64,000 nt of DNA from a bacterium (GCA_030622545.1 JAUXGA010000010.1:60393-124392); one strand, 5' to 3'. Counted from the first letter of the stretch, positions 32,007 to 42,385 are shown. The notes: a model not told the origin generated them from the letters alone. Translations and numbers: made by a program.

Positions 32007-34286
32007 CTATTTCACCAGCAACAACTTCTGATAGGCTCTATCACTCCCGGCAACGAGTTCAGCAATATAGACTCCCGATGGGAATCGGGAAGCATTCCAT
32101 TGTCTCTGGTAACTGCCCGCCGGAAGCACTCCCGTTTCCAATACATCTACCGTCTGCCCAAGGGCATTGTAAACCTTCAAACTCACATCGCAATTCCGCG
32201 GAAGTGTAAACGATAGTTCCGTCGATGGATTAAACGGATTGGGATAGGCTGGATTGAAAGCGAAGGTCTCCGGAATATCCAGTGAGCGATTCGGCGAGGC
32301 TCCTCCTCGGATTTCAAACTCCTGATAAACATCTCCCGTGATGGCTGTCTCATTCAGCAGGATGTTCGTCAATTGAATCGAGAACATCCCATCCGCGGTA
32401 TCCGGCACTTGAAACGTCAGATTCAGAATATCTTGATGACCATTCAAGATTTCATTGCCGCCGAGATAGATTTCATAATCAGGATAAGCGCCTCTGTCTC
32501 GCGAAAACCACACTCTTTGATTCGGAATACTTGCGTGGGTGAACTCGACGGGCGCTCCCCCAAGCGTCATATCAAATTGCGCCGCGGAAACATTCACACC
32601 ATTGTCCAGTTCCATCGTGATTGCCAGCACATCTCCAGCATCTACAGAAGCTGTGGGAAGGGACAAACCGCCCGCCGCTCCCATTTCCTGAGTGCCTCCC
32701 TCCACCGGAAACAATTCAAACTGATTATAACAGTACTGTGTAATCAGTGACCCATCATAGGCGCTGATCCCAGTCTGCGCGGAAACCTCCGCCACAAGCT
32801 GCTGCAGAGTATTGAGCGACACCTCTTCAATAAGATAATCAAAAAGCAGCGCTACATCCAGCAGGGACACACGTCCACTCAGATTGACATCTCCATAGAG
32901 TAAATCGCCTGCTGAGAAAATGATGCCGCCATCTGATGTCGTTACATCAATCACGCCGTCGTTCAGAAGCGCTTCGATAAAAGTAAGGTTCCACGTGCTG
33001 CCCGGTAAAACATCCTCATCAAGAACAAATGTCGCCATCGCCAGTAATCCCGAACCTGTAAGAGGTGTTTCACCCCACATCGTAGAACGAAATGATCCTC
33101 CATAGTCCTGATAATAGGATGTCCATCCCGCTTGATAAGGTAATGAACCTGCAGGAATGCTGACGTCAATAAATTCTAAATCTTCAGCCGGATAACTGAC
33201 GGTAAAATCACATGACGTCACGTTCAAATCCGTAACGCGCGATATCGAAATAGGAACATGAACCGTATCACCGGGATACGCATTGACCCATGCGATGCTC
33301 AGTCGAACGATATTCGGAAGCGCTCCGAATGGAAACGCGCCCATATCTGACCGGCTGCTGTCCGGATCATTGTAGAAAGGATCCGGATTCCCCGCGTCGA
33401 TGCAGGGAGATTCTTCACTGAGATAATAGTACTCGGGAATCGTCGGTTCCTGCAGAAAGCGCGGGCTTTCATAAATATTCCCCGGCCCCGGATTCACATT
33501 TTCCCACGCTCCAGCGGTCTGATAAACGCAATTGTAGGAAACCTCGGTGTCATTCTGCTCACAATAAGCAAACTCTAAACCTTGTCCACCACAGTCTACG
33601 ATGATATTGTTCGTAATAATACAGCCTAATGGATTCTGTCCAGGACCTTTGAAAATGATCCCCTCATACTCCATCTCCGCAAAAGTGTTATTGTAAATAT
33701 GCATATCTACCAGAATATCATCAGGATGACCCCAAGTATTGAAATTGAATCCACTGTGATCACTGTCCGCGATAAGATTATGATGCACATCCGCTCCAAA
33801 AACCGACCATGAGGAAATCGCTGTCGGCCAGTACTCTGTTCCGGAATAACCATAGCGTAATCCATGGATATAGTTATGGTCGATCTCACACTTGACAGGT
33901 GATGTGAGAAAGAATCCGCCACCGCATTGTGTAATTTCGAAGTTCGTAATACGCCAGCCGACTACCTCCGCAAGCCCGAAAGCCCATGCACTGGCTTCAC
34001 ATTTAACAACGATGGTTTCATTGGGCCACCCGGAACCCATGAGTGTAATGCCTACTGGAGATCCTTCGTTCGCCTGATAACTGATTCCTGAATAGATTCC
34101 TGCCGCGACGAGAATAGAATCAAAATCCGAAGCATTTTGAAGCGCCTCTTCAATCGTTTCATAGTCAGAAGGAACATGAATCACATTCGACAGCGCAATC
34201 GTCGTCAATATAACCGTGAGCAGCACTGCAAAAGGTATAAGTGGTAAATGGTTGGCCTGATACCGATGAGAATTTGATTTCCGCAT
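32007..34286 (-). CDS. T9SS cargo with beta-helix, cohesin-like and dockerin-like segments
   Basis: A 759-aa exported protein. After a signal peptide (ending about residue 36) comes a beta-helix domain that opens with the classic VPSDYETIEEALQNA and runs to CIDAGNPDP near residue 300. Residues about 330-455 look like a cohesin beta-sandwich (VNAYPGDTVHVPISI). GDVNLSGRVSLLDVALLFDY and AEVSAQTGISAYDGSLITQY follow, arranged like two dockerin Ca-loops but with several ligand positions lost. A second cohesin-like domain starts at VDAGDVLAITME, and a T9SS sorting domain (YPNPFNPSTELSF) ends the protein at KLLLVK. Target unknown. Cohesin/dockerin calls rest on pattern only. Confidence 0.83.
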   Translation of the reverse strand: MRKSNSHRYQANHLPLIPFAVLLTVILTTIALSNVIHVPSDYETIEEALQNASDFDSILVAAGIYSGISYQANEGSPVGITLMGSGWPNETIVVKCEASAWAFGLAEVVGWRITNFEITQCGGGFFLTSPVKCEIDHNYIHGLRYGYSGTEYWPTAISSWSVFGADVHHNLIADSDHSGFNFNTWGHPDDILVDMHIYNNTFAEMEYEGIIFKGPGQNPLGCIITNNIIVDCGGQGLEFAYCEQNDTEVSYNCVYQTAGAWENVNPGPGNIYESPRFLQEPTIPEYYYLSEESPCIDAGNPDPFYNDPDSSRSDMGAFPFGALPNIVRLSIAWVNAYPGDTVHVPISISRVTDLNVTSCDFTVSYPAEDLEFIDVSIPAGSLPYQAGWTSYYQDYGGSFRSTMWGETPLTGSGLLAMATFVLDEDVLPGSTWNLTFIEALLNDGVIDVTTSDGGIIFSAGDLLYGDVNLSGRVSLLDVALLFDYLIEEVSLNTLQQLVAEVSAQTGISAYDGSLITQYCYNQFELFPVEGGTQEMGAAGGLSLPTASVDAGDVLAITMELDNGVNVSAAQFDMTLGGAPVEFTHASIPNQRVWFSRDRGAYPDYEIYLGGNEILNGHQDILNLTFQVPDTADGMFSIQLTNILLNETAITGDVYQEFEIRGGASPNRSLDIPETFAFNPAYPNPFNPSTELSFTLPRNCDVSLKVYNALGQTVDVLETGVLPAGSYQRQWNASRFPSGVYIAELVAGSDRAYQKLLLVK

Positions 34287-34397
34287 GATAGACCACCTTT
34301 CCTCAGCTTAAAAGTCCTCTTTATTTGGAATACAATGCCGAAAATTGTCTTCAAAAAGTGTCCCGAGTCGCGATTGGCTCCAACTATTAATTAGCCC

Positions 34398-35108
34398 TTA
34401 AGCTTTGTCTAAATCCACACGAAGATACCACCGTCGAGTGTATGGCTCCGGTTCACTGTGCAGTTTGAGCGGCCGAAGATCTTTAGAAGTGTAAAGTTGA
34501 TACAACAATTTTAGCGGAGTTTGTAACGGCCCGGCCAACTTCTGCCGGCGAAAAATGGCTTCAGTTTGCTTTTGATAAACCCGAGCGTCTCCATCAAAAT
34601 AAAGACGATAAGGCCTCCCATCCACCCAGGCTCGAATTTCGTCAAGATCCGGCATACCACACGCGATATGCTCGCTGAGGTAGTGATGGTCTTTACCAAA
34701 TAGTTCTCGATACAGTTCGTTTAACTGCTGATCTACGGAATGCTGAAATTCCGTCCCTAATGGAGCACAGAGTACAACCGTTCTGCGAGCGACCCGAAAG
34801 AAACTTTTTATCCAAGCGTGCCGTTGTTCCCTCGGAACATGCTCTGCCGTATCCAAAGACACAACCACATCGAAAGTTCCATCATCAAACGGCAAGACAT
34901 CCCCTCCATAGGCGACATCCGATGCGCGAGCCACATTTGCCGTTGTAATCGCAAAACCCTTCAGAAACCGGCCTAAATGATTACATCGAAGAGACACTTC
35001 CCCACCGACATCGAGTAGCGTCGCTGGGGGAGTTATCGCCTCACGCACGATGTGTGCCACCGCACGATGTCTCTCCACCGAATCAAGCCCATAGAGATAC
35101 TTCAGCAT
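34398..35108 (-). CDS. Class I SAM-dependent methyltransferase
   Basis: A 236-aa methyltransferase. Motif I is TLLDVGGEVSLRCNHLGRFL near residues 30-49, and FDDGTFDVVVSLDTAEHVP near residues 74-92 corresponds to motif IV of type-11 enzymes. The N-terminus (MLKYLYGLDSVERHR) resembles methyltransferases found beside sugar-lipid genes. AAGGAG lies eight bases before the ATG. It sits in the gap between two T9SS cargo genes on the same strand, so a role in modifying a surface glycan or lipid is possible but not shown. Confidence 0.8.
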   Translation of the reverse strand: MLKYLYGLDSVERHRAVAHIVREAITPPATLLDVGGEVSLRCNHLGRFLKGFAITTANVARASDVAYGGDVLPFDDGTFDVVVSLDTAEHVPREQRHAWIKSFFRVARRTVVLCAPLGTEFQHSVDQQLNELYRELFGKDHHYLSEHIACGMPDLDEIRAWVDGRPYRLYFDGDARVYQKQTEAIFRRQKLAGPLQTPLKLLYQLYTSKDLRPLKLHSEPEPYTRRWYLRVDLDKA

Positions 35109-35189
35109 TAGGTACTCCTTGTAAAAGAGAATTCAATATCCGCTTCTTTAAAATGCCTACCATCCATCTGCCCGCAGAAAACAATCCTT

Positions 35190-38100
35190 CTACTTAATCA
35201 GCAGCATCTTGCGATTTTGGATGATGCGGCCATTCGCTTGAAGCCGCGCGAAATAAATCCCCGTTGCCAAAGCGCTGCCGTCGAACGTTGCTCGATGAAC
35301 ACCCGCTGTGTAATTCCCATCTACCAAGACAATCGCTCGCCGCCCGAGGATGTCGAAAATTTCGAGTCGCACATCCGCGGCTTTCGGCATCCCCCATTCG
35401 AACGTTGTCGTCGGATTGAACGGATTCGGCCAGCAGGGCGCCAGATAAAATTCTCCCGGCAAATTTCCCGATACCAGTTCGGAAAATACAATATCACCCG
35501 TCGTGAAATAAATCGAACGACCTGCGCCGATTCCCGCCGCATTCGAATCCAGCACGGTATTGTAGAGATACTGAATGCCGTCGGTTTCATCGGCGTTTTC
35601 CATCCCGACCGTGCAGGCCATATCGAAATCAACCTTCTTGTATTGAAATTGAAATGATCCGTCTCCGGTCAATGTTTCATGGTGTGCCGGATCATAGAGA
35701 ATCACTTCAAATGTCGCCCGGCGGTGTGACCATGACCAGAACTGCACACTGTCCCATTCGATAATGAACCGATGATTGGGTTCGTCAAAATAGTAAGCAT
35801 AAGCCGCGCCCGACGCATCCGCATCGATATCCGTCCAGAACGGCGCTAAGAGTCTCCCCGGACCGGACGTTGAAGGTATCGGATAGTGCTGCCAGTCTCC
35901 TTCCGCCGTCTGTCCCGGAACAGCGAAACCGTTTTCGGTGACGTTCACAACATCACAGGGCTCTCCATAGTAAACGAAGGTGAACGGCAGAGTAAGCTGC
36001 GTGAACTGATCTTCCGAAATTGTGAACGTTGTCCCAGGGCCGCCGTGAGCGGGATTCACTTCGACCCAGTCGTAAGGTTTGCCCAAACTGTCCACATCAT
36101 CAAAAGCCCAATAGCCATAAGTATCAGGCCCCGTGGGCAGAATCGCCCGCGAATCACTCAGATAAAAATCCTGAATCGTTGTCTGTGATGTTACGATTGT
36201 CACCATCTCCGTATCGGCTTCCAACAACGGAGACGAAACAGCAACCGCATACTCTCCGGCAGCCACACTCGTTTCGTACAAGCCGTCTCCTCCCGTTATC
36301 ATCGGCGGCAATGGCGTATCTAAAACCCGCACAACCGCACCCGATGCAGACCCGGATGTAACGTGATAGACTGTCCCTCGCAACGTCCCCGCTTCAGCGA
36401 CCGGAAGCGACAAGTCCTCCGTAACCGCCTCACCTCCAATAACACTGACAACCCGCTGTGTCTGTTCATAGCCGTAGAGATAAAAATCAACGGAATTCCC
36501 GCCGGGCTTCAGAAAGATATGATACGCTCCATCCGCATCCGTGAACACCGCTCGCGAATCATCCGTGCTAACGCGCACTCCCGCCAGCGGAAGCCCCGAA
36601 GCATCGTCCGTCACCGTGCCGGTCACTTCGCCCAGACTGTCAAGCACAAACGCCACCGCAGCATACGCATCCACTTTACCCGCTCCAAAGAGCGAATCCT
36701 CGCCCGGCTCACCTGCGTCTCGCGCGGTTAGTTTCAGTGCGCGACAAACTTCTTCGGGCGAAATTCCCGGCGCTGCCGACACAATCAGCGCCACCGTTCC
36801 ACCGACATGAGGCGTCGCCGCTGATGTTCCGGAAAATCCGTTTCTACAGCCTCCATAACGGGCTAATGTCCTCACAATCGTTGGAGCGCATATTTCGGGT
36901 TTCAAAAGGCCCATATAGGCTCCATCCTGATACGGATAATCATTATATTCCGGAGGCCAGTTGTCACCCGCGCAATGAGGCATCGCCGTGTGAAAACACA
37001 AATCTTCATCCGACCAGGCCGACGGCCCCCGCCCCGAATGAGGATAATGAGTACCATTGCTCTGATAACCGGTAACAGCAATGATGGACGATACGCCTCC
37101 GACTATCTCCTGCGCAGGAGAAAGCCACGGCGGAGGACAACAAGCTGGTGCGGGTATGCTCAAGGGCGCTCCGAGAGCGACACCTGCATTTCCGGTAGAA
37201 TTCACATGGACAAGACCTGCCGCCAGTTCCATCTCACAAATCCGTCGCCAGACAACCGGATCCGGACATTCATCGTAAGTGTTGCATTCCGTGAATTTAA
37301 AACTGACGGACATGGAAATCAGATGTGCGCCATTGTCAATCGCATACTGCATCCCCAGCCACATAGATGATTGATACTGATGATCAATCAATCCCATCAG
37401 CGTGGCACCCGGTGCGATACCTACCGTGTCGCAAACGGACACACCTCCCGCGACAATCCCCGCCGTGCTTGTGCCATGCCCTTCATTATCCATAACATCA
37501 TTATCATCGCCGTCAAAATTCCAGCCGTGAAAATCATCGATGTATCCGTTGCCGTCATCGTCAATGCCATTCCGTTCTTCGTCATCCACTTCGCCGTTTC
37601 CGTTCAAATCCTCACCCGGATTGACCCAGATCTTGCCTGCCAAATCGGGATGTTCCATATCAATCCCGGAATCCATCATCCCCACAAGCACGCCCTGGCC
37701 GTAAACGCCGAATTCTTCCCAGACCTGAATCACTCCAATATCCGCCAATCCCCATGAAACATAGTCCAAATGCGCCGGAGGCTGCCAGCGTTTTCTTGTT
37801 TCATCCAGCGTATTTTCAAACATTCTGTCGTGCATCACCCATTCGATTCCCGGATGTTGTTCTTCACAAGCCGCAAGAAAACCCGGCGTGATTTCACAAA
37901 CAACTCCGTTCGCTATCCACAGCGGACGAAGCAGGCCGACGTTTCCGGTCGCTTTCTGTGCCTCCAGTGTCTCCATGAGAGGCATTCCCGCGAGCTCAAA
38001 TCTCGATTTCAACGCATGAATAACAAATTCCCGACGCGCATCACCATGTAGTTTCCGGGCAACCGTATAAACCTCGTTCATCGTGACCGGATTCTCTAAG

Positions 38101-38234
38101 AAAAGAACCACTCGCACGAGTTCATCGTCATCAGCGTCAGCAAGTACCCTGTCAAGAGCGGGTGTATGTACTGCCGCGAAAAGAACTGTCCCGCAAAAAA
38201 TTATTGAAATCAAGCCAAAGAAAAAATACCTCAT
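35190..38234 (-). CDS. Secreted subtilisin-like (S8) protease with T9SS sorting domain
   Basis: A 1014-aa exported serine protease. After the signal peptide (1-20) and an inhibitor-like propeptide comes the S8 domain with Asp188 (MMDSGIDMEHPDL), His253 (NEGHGTSTAGI) and Ser471 (FSGTSAATPHVGG). A Ca-binding-like loop (DLNGNGEVDDEE) lies between Asp and His. Two carboxypeptidase-regulatory-like beta-sandwiches follow (GTVTDDASGLPLAGV and GTVYHVTSGSASGAV), then a beta-sandwich beginning DDVDSLGKPYDWVE. The T9SS sorting domain has CWPNPFNPTTTFEW and ends KMLLIK. All catalytic residues are present, so it is probably active at or outside the cell surface. AAGGAGCG precedes the ATG. Confidence 0.94.
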   Translation of the reverse strand: MRYFFFGLISIIFCGTVLFAAVHTPALDRVLADADDDELVRVVLFLENPVTMNEVYTVARKLHGDARREFVIHALKSRFELAGMPLMETLEAQKATGNVGLLRPLWIANGVVCEITPGFLAACEEQHPGIEWVMHDRMFENTLDETRKRWQPPAHLDYVSWGLADIGVIQVWEEFGVYGQGVLVGMMDSGIDMEHPDLAGKIWVNPGEDLNGNGEVDDEERNGIDDDGNGYIDDFHGWNFDGDDNDVMDNEGHGTSTAGIVAGGVSVCDTVGIAPGATLMGLIDHQYQSSMWLGMQYAIDNGAHLISMSVSFKFTECNTYDECPDPVVWRRICEMELAAGLVHVNSTGNAGVALGAPLSIPAPACCPPPWLSPAQEIVGGVSSIIAVTGYQSNGTHYPHSGRGPSAWSDEDLCFHTAMPHCAGDNWPPEYNDYPYQDGAYMGLLKPEICAPTIVRTLARYGGCRNGFSGTSAATPHVGGTVALIVSAAPGISPEEVCRALKLTARDAGEPGEDSLFGAGKVDAYAAVAFVLDSLGEVTGTVTDDASGLPLAGVRVSTDDSRAVFTDADGAYHIFLKPGGNSVDFYLYGYEQTQRVVSVIGGEAVTEDLSLPVAEAGTLRGTVYHVTSGSASGAVVRVLDTPLPPMITGGDGLYETSVAAGEYAVAVSSPLLEADTEMVTIVTSQTTIQDFYLSDSRAILPTGPDTYGYWAFDDVDSLGKPYDWVEVNPAHGGPGTTFTISEDQFTQLTLPFTFVYYGEPCDVVNVTENGFAVPGQTAEGDWQHYPIPSTSGPGRLLAPFWTDIDADASGAAYAYYFDEPNHRFIIEWDSVQFWSWSHRRATFEVILYDPAHHETLTGDGSFQFQYKKVDFDMACTVGMENADETDGIQYLYNTVLDSNAAGIGAGRSIYFTTGDIVFSELVSGNLPGEFYLAPCWPNPFNPTTTFEWGMPKAADVRLEIFDILGRRAIVLVDGNYTAGVHRATFDGSALATGIYFARLQANGRIIQNRKMLLIK

Positions 38235-38332
38235 GATGCTCGCTCCTTGAAAGGCCGTTCTTGGAAGCCTGCTTCTTTTAAGCTGGCCTGTGATATTTGA
38301 AACTTGTGTAGAATCTCTGTATATTTATACTT

Positions 38333-38419
38333 CGCCGAGCCGGGTTAAGCGCAGAGTCCCCTATGCCAAACGATGAACTATCACGCGCAACCCGGTCGGA
38401 ACTGGTTTGCCGTGCCAGC
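38333..38419 (+). repeat. Dispersed repeat A copy with degraded B
   Basis: CGCCGAGCCGGGTTAAGCGC to CGCGCAACCCGGTCGGAACT (38333-38403), followed by a short B-like remnant (TTTGCCGTGCCAGC). It lies in the divergent gap between the protease and the membrane glycosyltransferase-like gene. Confidence 0.7.
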
Positions 38420-38479
38420 TATATCACTCCCCGGCAAAGATACAGCTTTACACTATAATTTTAAAAATTTCCAGCAGAG

Positions 38480-40390
38480 ATGCAAGGACAAACCGGCGCT
38501 CAGCGATTGATTCATTCCGGAGGATGGCTTTTAGCTATCCTCGCTTTCGCGCTACGTCTGGCGTATATCCTTGCGGCGAAATCGAATCCGACCTTCTGGG
38601 CGCCGGCAGTGGACCCTCTCTGGTACGATGAAGCCGCGATGCTCTTTGCCGGTGGTTCGCTGGGAGAACTTCCCTTTTTCCGCGCACCGCTCTACCCAGC
38701 TCTATTAGGAGCGGTGTACTATTTCTTCGGTCACAGCTTACTCGCCGCGCGGATTCTAAGCGCTCTCTTGCAGTCCACCGCTGTCTGGGCGCTCTTCCGA
38801 ATGAGTTATCGTCATTTCTCGCCGCTTACCGCTTGGATTTCCGCGGGCTTGTTGGCGCTCAGCGGTATGGCGATTTATTTCTCCGGTGAGATTCTATCGA
38901 CCAGCCTTGAACTGCTGATTTCCGTCTGCGCTCTATGGGCAACGCTGCATGTACTGTCGAATCCCACAAGAATTTCCAGCGTTCTGTGCGGCCTGAGCTG
39001 GGGAATTGCAATCATTACGCGTCCCAATTTTCTGGTCATCCTGCCGGTAGTTCTGTTTTTCCTTTGGAGAAAGCGGCAGAAATTTTCCAGACTGCTTATC
39101 TGGGCTTTCGGTGTCTTGCTCCCCATATTGCCTGTGACGCTGACAAACATCATCGGAGGCGGAGAAGTCGTCCTGCTGGCGACACAAGGCGGCGTGAATT
39201 TCTGGATTGGCAACAATCCACAGGCCACCGGTATGCACTCCTCGCTTCCCAGCGTCGGAACGAACTGGACGATGCAGGACGCCGAAGAAATCGCTGCTTC
39301 AGAAACCGGCAGACACTTGCGCCCGGGCGAACTGTCCGATTTCTATTACGGTAAAGCGTTTCATTTCATCGCCGCGCACCCGTGGCTTGAAGCAAGACTC
39401 CTGCTGCGAAAAACGCTCCTGTTCCTGAACCGCTTCGAAATATCGAACAACAAACACCTGAGCTATTTCATGGCGCTATCGCCGTGGCTGCCGCCGTTGC
39501 GTTACTTGGGTTTCGGTTTCTTGATTCCCTTTGCGCTCGTCGGCATGTGGGTCACTCGCAGGAAAGAAGAGACGAAGTTTCTGCTGGGATTCCTGCTCTT
39601 TTACAGCGCGAGTGTGATTCTCTTCTTTTTAGCGGCGCGCTTTCGCATGCCCATCGTGCCCGCGCTCTGTTTGCTCACGGCATTCGCGATAGAATGGCTC
39701 TGGCAAACATTCCGAAATCACCTGAACCTGCGTCAGCTCTCGCCGCTGCTTCTCCTGATTCCCGGCATCATCGTTACCCAGATAAATCCGTGGCAATTGC
39801 GCGAATCCCCGGAAGGCTGGGCGCATTACATGGAAGGGAACGCGTACATGCACTTGGGAGAGCCTGACAAAGCCGAAGCCGCGTTCCACAGCGCTCTAAA
39901 CGATGTCGTCTGTCTGCCGCTGGCGCATGTCAATCTCGGCGTCATCGCTTATCGCCGGGGAGATATCGCCGAAGCTGAAAAACAGTACCGGCTCGCTCTT
40001 GCCGATGACAGCCTTTGCGTTAAAGCGTGGAATAACCTCGGCATCATATACGAATCCCGCGGCGATACCTTGCAAGCGATTCTTGCCTATAGGCGTGCGC
40101 TGAAAATCCGACCCTATGCGGAAGATGCTCGAATGAATCTGGCAGGACTCTATTTCCGTCAGGGGACGCGCGCGCTGCGTGAAAACCGGGATGCGCAGGC
40201 TGTTCGCAGCTTCCGCGGAAGCATCGAACTCGCGCCCGACCGCGCCGCTGCTCATTACAACTTAGCGGTCGCTCTGGGGCGTCTCGGGCAGCAGCAGGAA
40301 GCGATTCGCGCTCTCGAAACCGCTCTCACCATTGAACCCACCTTCACCCCCGCCCGCCAACTCATACAGCAAATGCGTACAAAGCCATGA
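38480..40390 (+). CDS. Polytopic membrane protein, GT39/ArnT-like, with C-terminal TPR repeats
   Basis: A 636-aa protein. Residues 1-430 hold about ten hydrophobic segments. An acidic motif WYDE after the first segment (DPLWYDEAAMLF, about residues 49-60) is the typical acidic loop of PMT/ArnT-type lipid-linked glycosyltransferases. The soluble tail from about residue 455 has four TPR units (for example AEKQYRLALADDSLCVKAWN and QAILAYRRALKIRPYAEDA). It probably moves a sugar from a polyprenyl carrier to a surface molecule. The ribosome-binding site before the ATG is weak. It converges on the next gene with a one-base gap. Confidence 0.8.
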   Translation: MQGQTGAQRLIHSGGWLLAILAFALRLAYILAAKSNPTFWAPAVDPLWYDEAAMLFAGGSLGELPFFRAPLYPALLGAVYYFFGHSLLAARILSALLQSTAVWALFRMSYRHFSPLTAWISAGLLALSGMAIYFSGEILSTSLELLISVCALWATLHVLSNPTRISSVLCGLSWGIAIITRPNFLVILPVVLFFLWRKRQKFSRLLIWAFGVLLPILPVTLTNIIGGGEVVLLATQGGVNFWIGNNPQATGMHSSLPSVGTNWTMQDAEEIAASETGRHLRPGELSDFYYGKAFHFIAAHPWLEARLLLRKTLLFLNRFEISNNKHLSYFMALSPWLPPLRYLGFGFLIPFALVGMWVTRRKEETKFLLGFLLFYSASVILFFLAARFRMPIVPALCLLTAFAIEWLWQTFRNHLNLRQLSPLLLLIPGIIVTQINPWQLRESPEGWAHYMEGNAYMHLGEPDKAEAAFHSALNDVVCLPLAHVNLGVIAYRRGDIAEAEKQYRLALADDSLCVKAWNNLGIIYESRGDTLQAILAYRRALKIRPYAEDARMNLAGLYFRQGTRALRENRDAQAVRSFRGSIELAPDRAAAHYNLAVALGRLGQQQEAIRALETALTIEPTFTPARQLIQQMRTKP

Positions 40391-40391
40391 C

Positions 40392-42296
40392 CTAACCATT
40401 CTTTTTTTCAGCAATCTTCCCCAGCAATTCTTCCGCCGCTTTGTGCAGCGAATCCGCTTTCAAAGCTCGGTGCAATTCAGTTTCCGCTTCAGTAAAATGC
40501 CCTAACTTCCCTAAAGTGACGGCATAATTATAGTGATAATCCGCGTTCATGGGTGCAAAAAGTGTCGCGGATTTATGTTCGGGCAGCGCGCGCTGAAGGT
40601 TTTCCCCGCCAATTTCACGCCGCGCCAATTCATCGTAGAACGTACCCCAACTCAGCGAATCCCCTGCATCTTCATATTCCCCCAGCCACCACGATGTTTT
40701 CCAGAAAACTCCGGTTTCGAACTCGCTGTCTTCTGCAACACGCATCGGCACATCGGAAAGCCTTTTCGCAAACTCCGCCTCTTCAGATTGCGGCAACAGA
40801 AGCCAGAAATTTTTCACATCAGCGCGCCGCGCGTCGGCAATAAAACGCCGCAATTCCGCCGGACTCTGCGCCGTAAACATCTCCGCGGAACTCCACAGCG
40901 GCGCTAAATCCGCTACCTGCGATTGAGACGGCACCACGAAAGGCGTCTGCACTTTACCCGCGAGAAATTGTACCCGCTCGGCGGTTTCCACACGCCGCCC
41001 ATAGACTAAAGCTGCGCCGCTGAGCGTCTGTAAAATTGTCAACGCAATTAAACTTCGCCAAAGCCATCCGGGCTGTTTGAAATGCGCTTTCCCTTGCGTG
41101 TACGCGATGAAAAAAAGCGGCATCGCCGGCAGGAGCAATCGCGGGCCCCAATGCACGCCTCGAAAAACCGGCGTCGTCAGGAAAATCAGAAACGCGACAG
41201 CGAACCCCATTCCGATAAAGGATTTCCCCTCCTTCGCTCCATAAAAAAAGAAGAGCAGCAGCCACGGGAATGCATAAAACAGACTGTTGCGCGAAAGCAG
41301 AGCCACCGGCGGCAGATGATGCGTCCACAAGCGATATTGCCCGACAACAAACCATAGCAACAGCGCCGCTCCCCCTATGACCAATAGCCGCATCGCTCTC
41401 TTCCGTTCTCCAAGATAAATAAGAAAACTGCCTCCGCACAGCATTAGTAGTAATCCGAGACTCATCCAGACGTTTTTATCCATCGTCAGAGCGAAAATCC
41501 AGAACGCCTCAGCCCGTTCAATCAGCGCTTCGCCGTAAGAATTTGCACCTGACGCGCGGAAATTAACAAAAATCTGTGTAGGAATTAACGAACCTCCGGA
41601 TGGCCGGGAAAGCACGAGACCTGCCACAACCAAAACCGCAGACATCACCAGTACGAGCATTGCCGGTCGCGCACCGTCTCGCCTCCAGAGCCAAAAGCAA
41701 ATCACCGGAACAAGCCATAGAGTCTCCGGCCGTAACAGTATTCCGGCAGTCAGCAACACAGCCGACAGCGTGAGCGAAAACAGAGAACGACGAGAAGCGC
41801 GCCGGAAAAGCAGCACCAGCGCTCCGGCTTCCATCGCGAGCACGAGAGAATGCTCCCAGAGAACCAAACCATAAAAGGTGAGCGGGAGCAAGAACACAAC
41901 TTCTTCAGCCGCGACATTCCAACGTCTCAATAGAAGCCAGACAAAGAGACTTCCCAAAACAGGCAACAGAGCAAGCGCCCACCATCCCAAACCAGCCAAC
42001 GTTCCCCAGAGAGCCATAGCAAACGGCGCGAATCCGATGCGATAGCCGCCCTCCTGCCGCAAAGCGAACGGAGGAGACAGCGGAGCATAGGCGGCTGGGT
42101 TTTGCAAAGCAGCACGCAAAGGACTGTCTGACAGAGTCACATACCACGGCGACTCAGAATTCTGCGCGCCGATGCGTTTAACGCCATCATCAATGGTCCA
42201 TCCCCCGTCTGGAGACAGCGCAAGCGCGAAAAGAATGAGCGCGAGCGCCCACAACATTCCCCAATGTCGCCCCAAAAAACTGGAAGAAGAAGGCAT
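40392..42296 (-). CDS. Polytopic membrane protein with C-terminal TPR-like tail
   Basis: A 634-aa protein with about eleven hydrophobic segments and an early acidic loop (WTIDDGVKR) where GT39-type enzymes have Asp residues. The tail shows a TPR pair (DYHYNYAVTLGKLGHFTEAE). It shares layout with the convergent neighbour at 38480, but by eye little sequence. The frame opens at a TTG five codons earlier, but GGAAG lies six bases before the ATG at 42296. It could be a glycosyltransferase or only a membrane scaffold. It starts shortly after the terminator of the large minus-strand operon. Confidence 0.7.
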   Translation of the reverse strand: MPSSSSFLGRHWGMLWALALILFALALSPDGGWTIDDGVKRIGAQNSESPWYVTLSDSPLRAALQNPAAYAPLSPPFALRQEGGYRIGFAPFAMALWGTLAGLGWWALALLPVLGSLFVWLLLRRWNVAAEEVVFLLPLTFYGLVLWEHSLVLAMEAGALVLLFRRASRRSLFSLTLSAVLLTAGILLRPETLWLVPVICFWLWRRDGARPAMLVLVMSAVLVVAGLVLSRPSGGSLIPTQIFVNFRASGANSYGEALIERAEAFWIFALTMDKNVWMSLGLLLMLCGGSFLIYLGERKRAMRLLVIGGAALLLWFVVGQYRLWTHHLPPVALLSRNSLFYAFPWLLLFFFYGAKEGKSFIGMGFAVAFLIFLTTPVFRGVHWGPRLLLPAMPLFFIAYTQGKAHFKQPGWLWRSLIALTILQTLSGAALVYGRRVETAERVQFLAGKVQTPFVVPSQSQVADLAPLWSSAEMFTAQSPAELRRFIADARRADVKNFWLLLPQSEEAEFAKRLSDVPMRVAEDSEFETGVFWKTSWWLGEYEDAGDSLSWGTFYDELARREIGGENLQRALPEHKSATLFAPMNADYHYNYAVTLGKLGHFTEAETELHRALKADSLHKAAEELLGKIAEKKNG

Positions 42297-42313
42297 AACA
42301 ATCTTCCGCAATA

Positions 42314-42352
42314 CACAATAAAATAGGGCTGACCTTACATTCCGGTCAGCCC
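42314..42352 (-). terminator. Terminator of the five-gene outer-membrane operon
   Basis: GGGCTGACC (42326-42334) pairs with GGTCAGCCC (42344-42352), with a nine-base loop. On the minus strand it is followed by ATTTTATTGT. It lies 34 bp after the stop of the gene ending at 42386. Confidence 0.8.
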
Positions 42353-42385
42353 CACGTTGATATCATTGCACTGGCTTATTTTAAG

